This document shows positions 62,330 through 64,000 of a stretch of 64,000 bases of DNA, piece after piece. The DNA comes from Micrasema longulum. Its lineage: Eukaryota > Arthropoda > Insecta > Trichoptera > Brachycentridae. The stretch's first letter is position 1; each line of letters begins with the position of its first letter. The DNA is taken from assembly GCA_022494885.1 (NCBI GenBank), contig JAGVSM010001360.1, forward strand, positions 124,001 to 188,000, in the 5' to 3' direction. The position numbers were made by a program, and so were the translations under genes. The notes beneath the pieces were generated by a model. It worked only from the letters and a program-made list of their open reading frames with translations, had not been told where the DNA came from and did no database searches.

Positions 62330-62560
62330 GTCGGCATCGTGGTGTAATAATCAGCGCGTTTGCCTACCATACAAGAGGTCTCGGGTTCGATTCCCGACAT
62401 AGCTGATATGATATTTTAATTTAAAATGGTGTTTTCACACCAAAATATTGCATAGTCTGACTGGTACCTGAAGCGTAAGACTGATCACTTTGTCTTCATG
62501 TAGCAAAAAAATTTATCAAGATACGCCGCGATTGGCGTACTCAACTATAACCATCTCTCA
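62330..62560 (+). mobile_element. tRNA-derived SINE, family 3
   Basis: GTCGGCATCGTGGTGTAATA head, B box GGGTTCGATTCCCGAC, body with GAAGCGTAAGACTGATCACT and TGTCTTCATG, then CGATTGGCGTACTCAACT. Confidence 0.85.
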
Positions 62561-62689
62561 CCCTCTTCCATTCCAACCGATTTGAATTTTGTTCCCTTTC
62601 TTACCTTTATCACATATCAATGATTTCGTCTATATTCTTGTACATTTACTATAAAGAATTATGTAAATTTTATATTATAATATAATGTT

Positions 62690-63035
62690 TATAGATAATA
62701 TTAGGCTGATTTATATAGCGCTATTTTTGTAAAAAAATCTATTCAAGGGCGCTTTACAATTGTATACCTAAGCTTACATTCTCACTGAACTAAAGTGATA
62801 TATTATATTTCCAGATTTAAAATTGAGGGTATGATAGTCTGAAGAAGTGGGATTTTAGTTGGGATCTGAACTGACTGGGACTGTCGATGATTCGTAAGTT
62901 TGAAGGCATTTGGTTCCAGGCAGAGGGGCCGGCAACGGCAAAAGCACGATCTCCAAATCTAGTGTTTGGGGAGCGCCGGATTTTGACAAGTTTTCCTCTT
63001 CCTGTTTTCCTCATCCTTTATAAATGCCCACTGAG
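62690..63035 (-). mobile_element. LINE 3' end, CR1/L2-like
   Basis: On the - strand, 63014-62817 encodes RFGDRAFAVAGPSAWNQMPS, then FRSQLKSHFFRLSYPQF-stop, followed by a tail with AGCGCTATATAAATCAGCC, the typical L2-like 3' end. Confidence 0.85.
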
Positions 63036-63322
63036 CGTATTTTAAGCAGAAGTTGACTTTAAAAAAGAGTTTTTCACAATTTTTAAAACACCATATTCAT
63101 TTGTTGTATTTTAAATATCCGTGTTTTTTGACACATTTATACCAACGGATTTCTTTATAAAAATACTGTTCAAAATCTTACTGACTTGAAAGAAATTAAA
63201 ATCACTTTTGATCGTTTATCTAAACAACGAAATATTTAGATGTAAAACAATATATTGTATAGATGAAACAACAATAGCAATTGATTGCACGCATTTTTTT
63301 AAATATCTAATCTTGCCTTAAT

Positions 63323-63542
63323 GTCAACAATATTTTGAGTTTGTCCAAATTTTTGTAGACAAGAACGTGATTCAACTCCCTGGGGAGCTGTTTATATTAA
63401 CATATTTTTAAACAGTATTTTATATTAACATATTAACACAGAGAATAATCTCTATTGAAATATATGAATATAAACAGCTCCCCAGGGAGTTGAATCCAGT
63501 CCTTGTCTACAAAAATTTTGAAAAACTCAAAATATTGTTGAT
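63323..63542. mobile_element. MITE with 75-bp inverted arms
   Basis: TCAACAATATTTTGAGTTTG ... CTCCCTGGGGAGCTGTTTAT and inverse ATAAACAGCTCCCCAGGGAG ... AAACTCAAAATATTGTTGA. Directly abuts family D copy 63552-63893. A fragment of one arm is at 31441-31495. Confidence 0.82.
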
Positions 63543-63551
63543 AAATCCACG

Positions 63552-63893
63552 TGGTCCATGAAGAAGTAAAGAAATTGAACAAAATAACATTTTCAGGCGT
63601 TGTCTAGTGTGTAGGTGAAATAATTCAATTAGATGAATCTCACCCGCATAAATAAAGGTTTCAGCTCTTTAACTTCACAAACATCAATAGATTAAAGAAT
63701 TGAAGGAATATAGATGTTCAAATATGGGCAGAATGGTGAATGTTAGACAGTGTGTAAAGTGGTCACTTTAAAAAAAAACAAAACTTAAACTTAAACCAGC
63801 TATTGACAGGTCATAAGCCCTGTAGATGCCTAGACTTCTATATTATCTTCTATTAAATGTTCTACATCTCTGTTGTAATTGCCTTTATATGTT
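63552..63893 (-). repeat. Dispersed repeat, family D
   Basis: Inverse copy: CATTTTCAGGCGTTGTCTAG, TCACCCGCATAAATAAAGGT, GGCAGAATGGTGAATGTTAG and TGACAGGTCATAAGCCCTGT. Confidence 0.72.
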
Positions 63894-64000
63894 TATTTTC
63901 CTTTTTGTTTTTCATATTTTGTAATTTATTTTTATTTAAAGCATATATTTTTTAATGATATAAGTAAGATTTTAAAAAAATAAATTAAACGCAATCGTTT

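Overview
This is an AT-rich eukaryotic window with spliced genes, large introns and dense transposon debris. Two host genes can be recognised. Their protein families, together with an intact BEL/Pao retrotransposon and tRNA-derived SINEs, point to an insect. A lepidopteran or related lineage would fit the LINE 3' tails, but the species cannot be fixed from the sequence.

Left third (448-26237, + strand): the 3' part of a TIF1-family gene (Drosophila bonus; vertebrate TRIM24/TRIM33). Fourteen exons can be joined in frame from splice sites and codon phase. They encode the RBCC coiled-coil end, a long Gln/Pro/Gly-rich middle with three polyglutamine exons, a PHD finger and a bromodomain, then a stop at 26235-26237. 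The RING and B-boxes must lie upstream of the window. Intron 8 (9293-20980) is 11.7 kb and filled with transposon remnants. A 3' UTR follows, with an odd degenerate repeat (about 26370-26890).

Middle and right (36685-49389, - strand): a convergent Ubl3 gene, encoding a membrane-anchored ubiquitin-fold protein. Three exons give 113 residues ending in the prenylation box CCIL. The short first coding exon was not found. Between the two genes lies about 10 kb of repeat-poor AT-rich sequence that probably holds both 3' UTRs.

Inside Ubl3's large intron sits a complete BEL/Pao LTR retrotransposon (39119-47160). It has 768-bp TG...CA LTRs, a 5-bp target duplication ATGGA, a primer-binding site, and one uninterrupted 1915-codon Gag-Pol frame carrying an unusual 16-residue repeat array. 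A 5'-truncated LINE has inserted in its 3' LTR. Right of 49390 there is only repeat-rich sequence: LINE fragments (one nested inside another), SINEs and several inverted-repeat elements.

I found no convincing undescribed molecular system. The observations most worth following are the frame-neutral Gln-rich cassette exons of bon, the 48-bp repeat array inside the BEL polyprotein, the stop codon of that polyprotein lying in the LTR, a hAT relic that keeps a BED finger, and several families of inverted-repeat elements.
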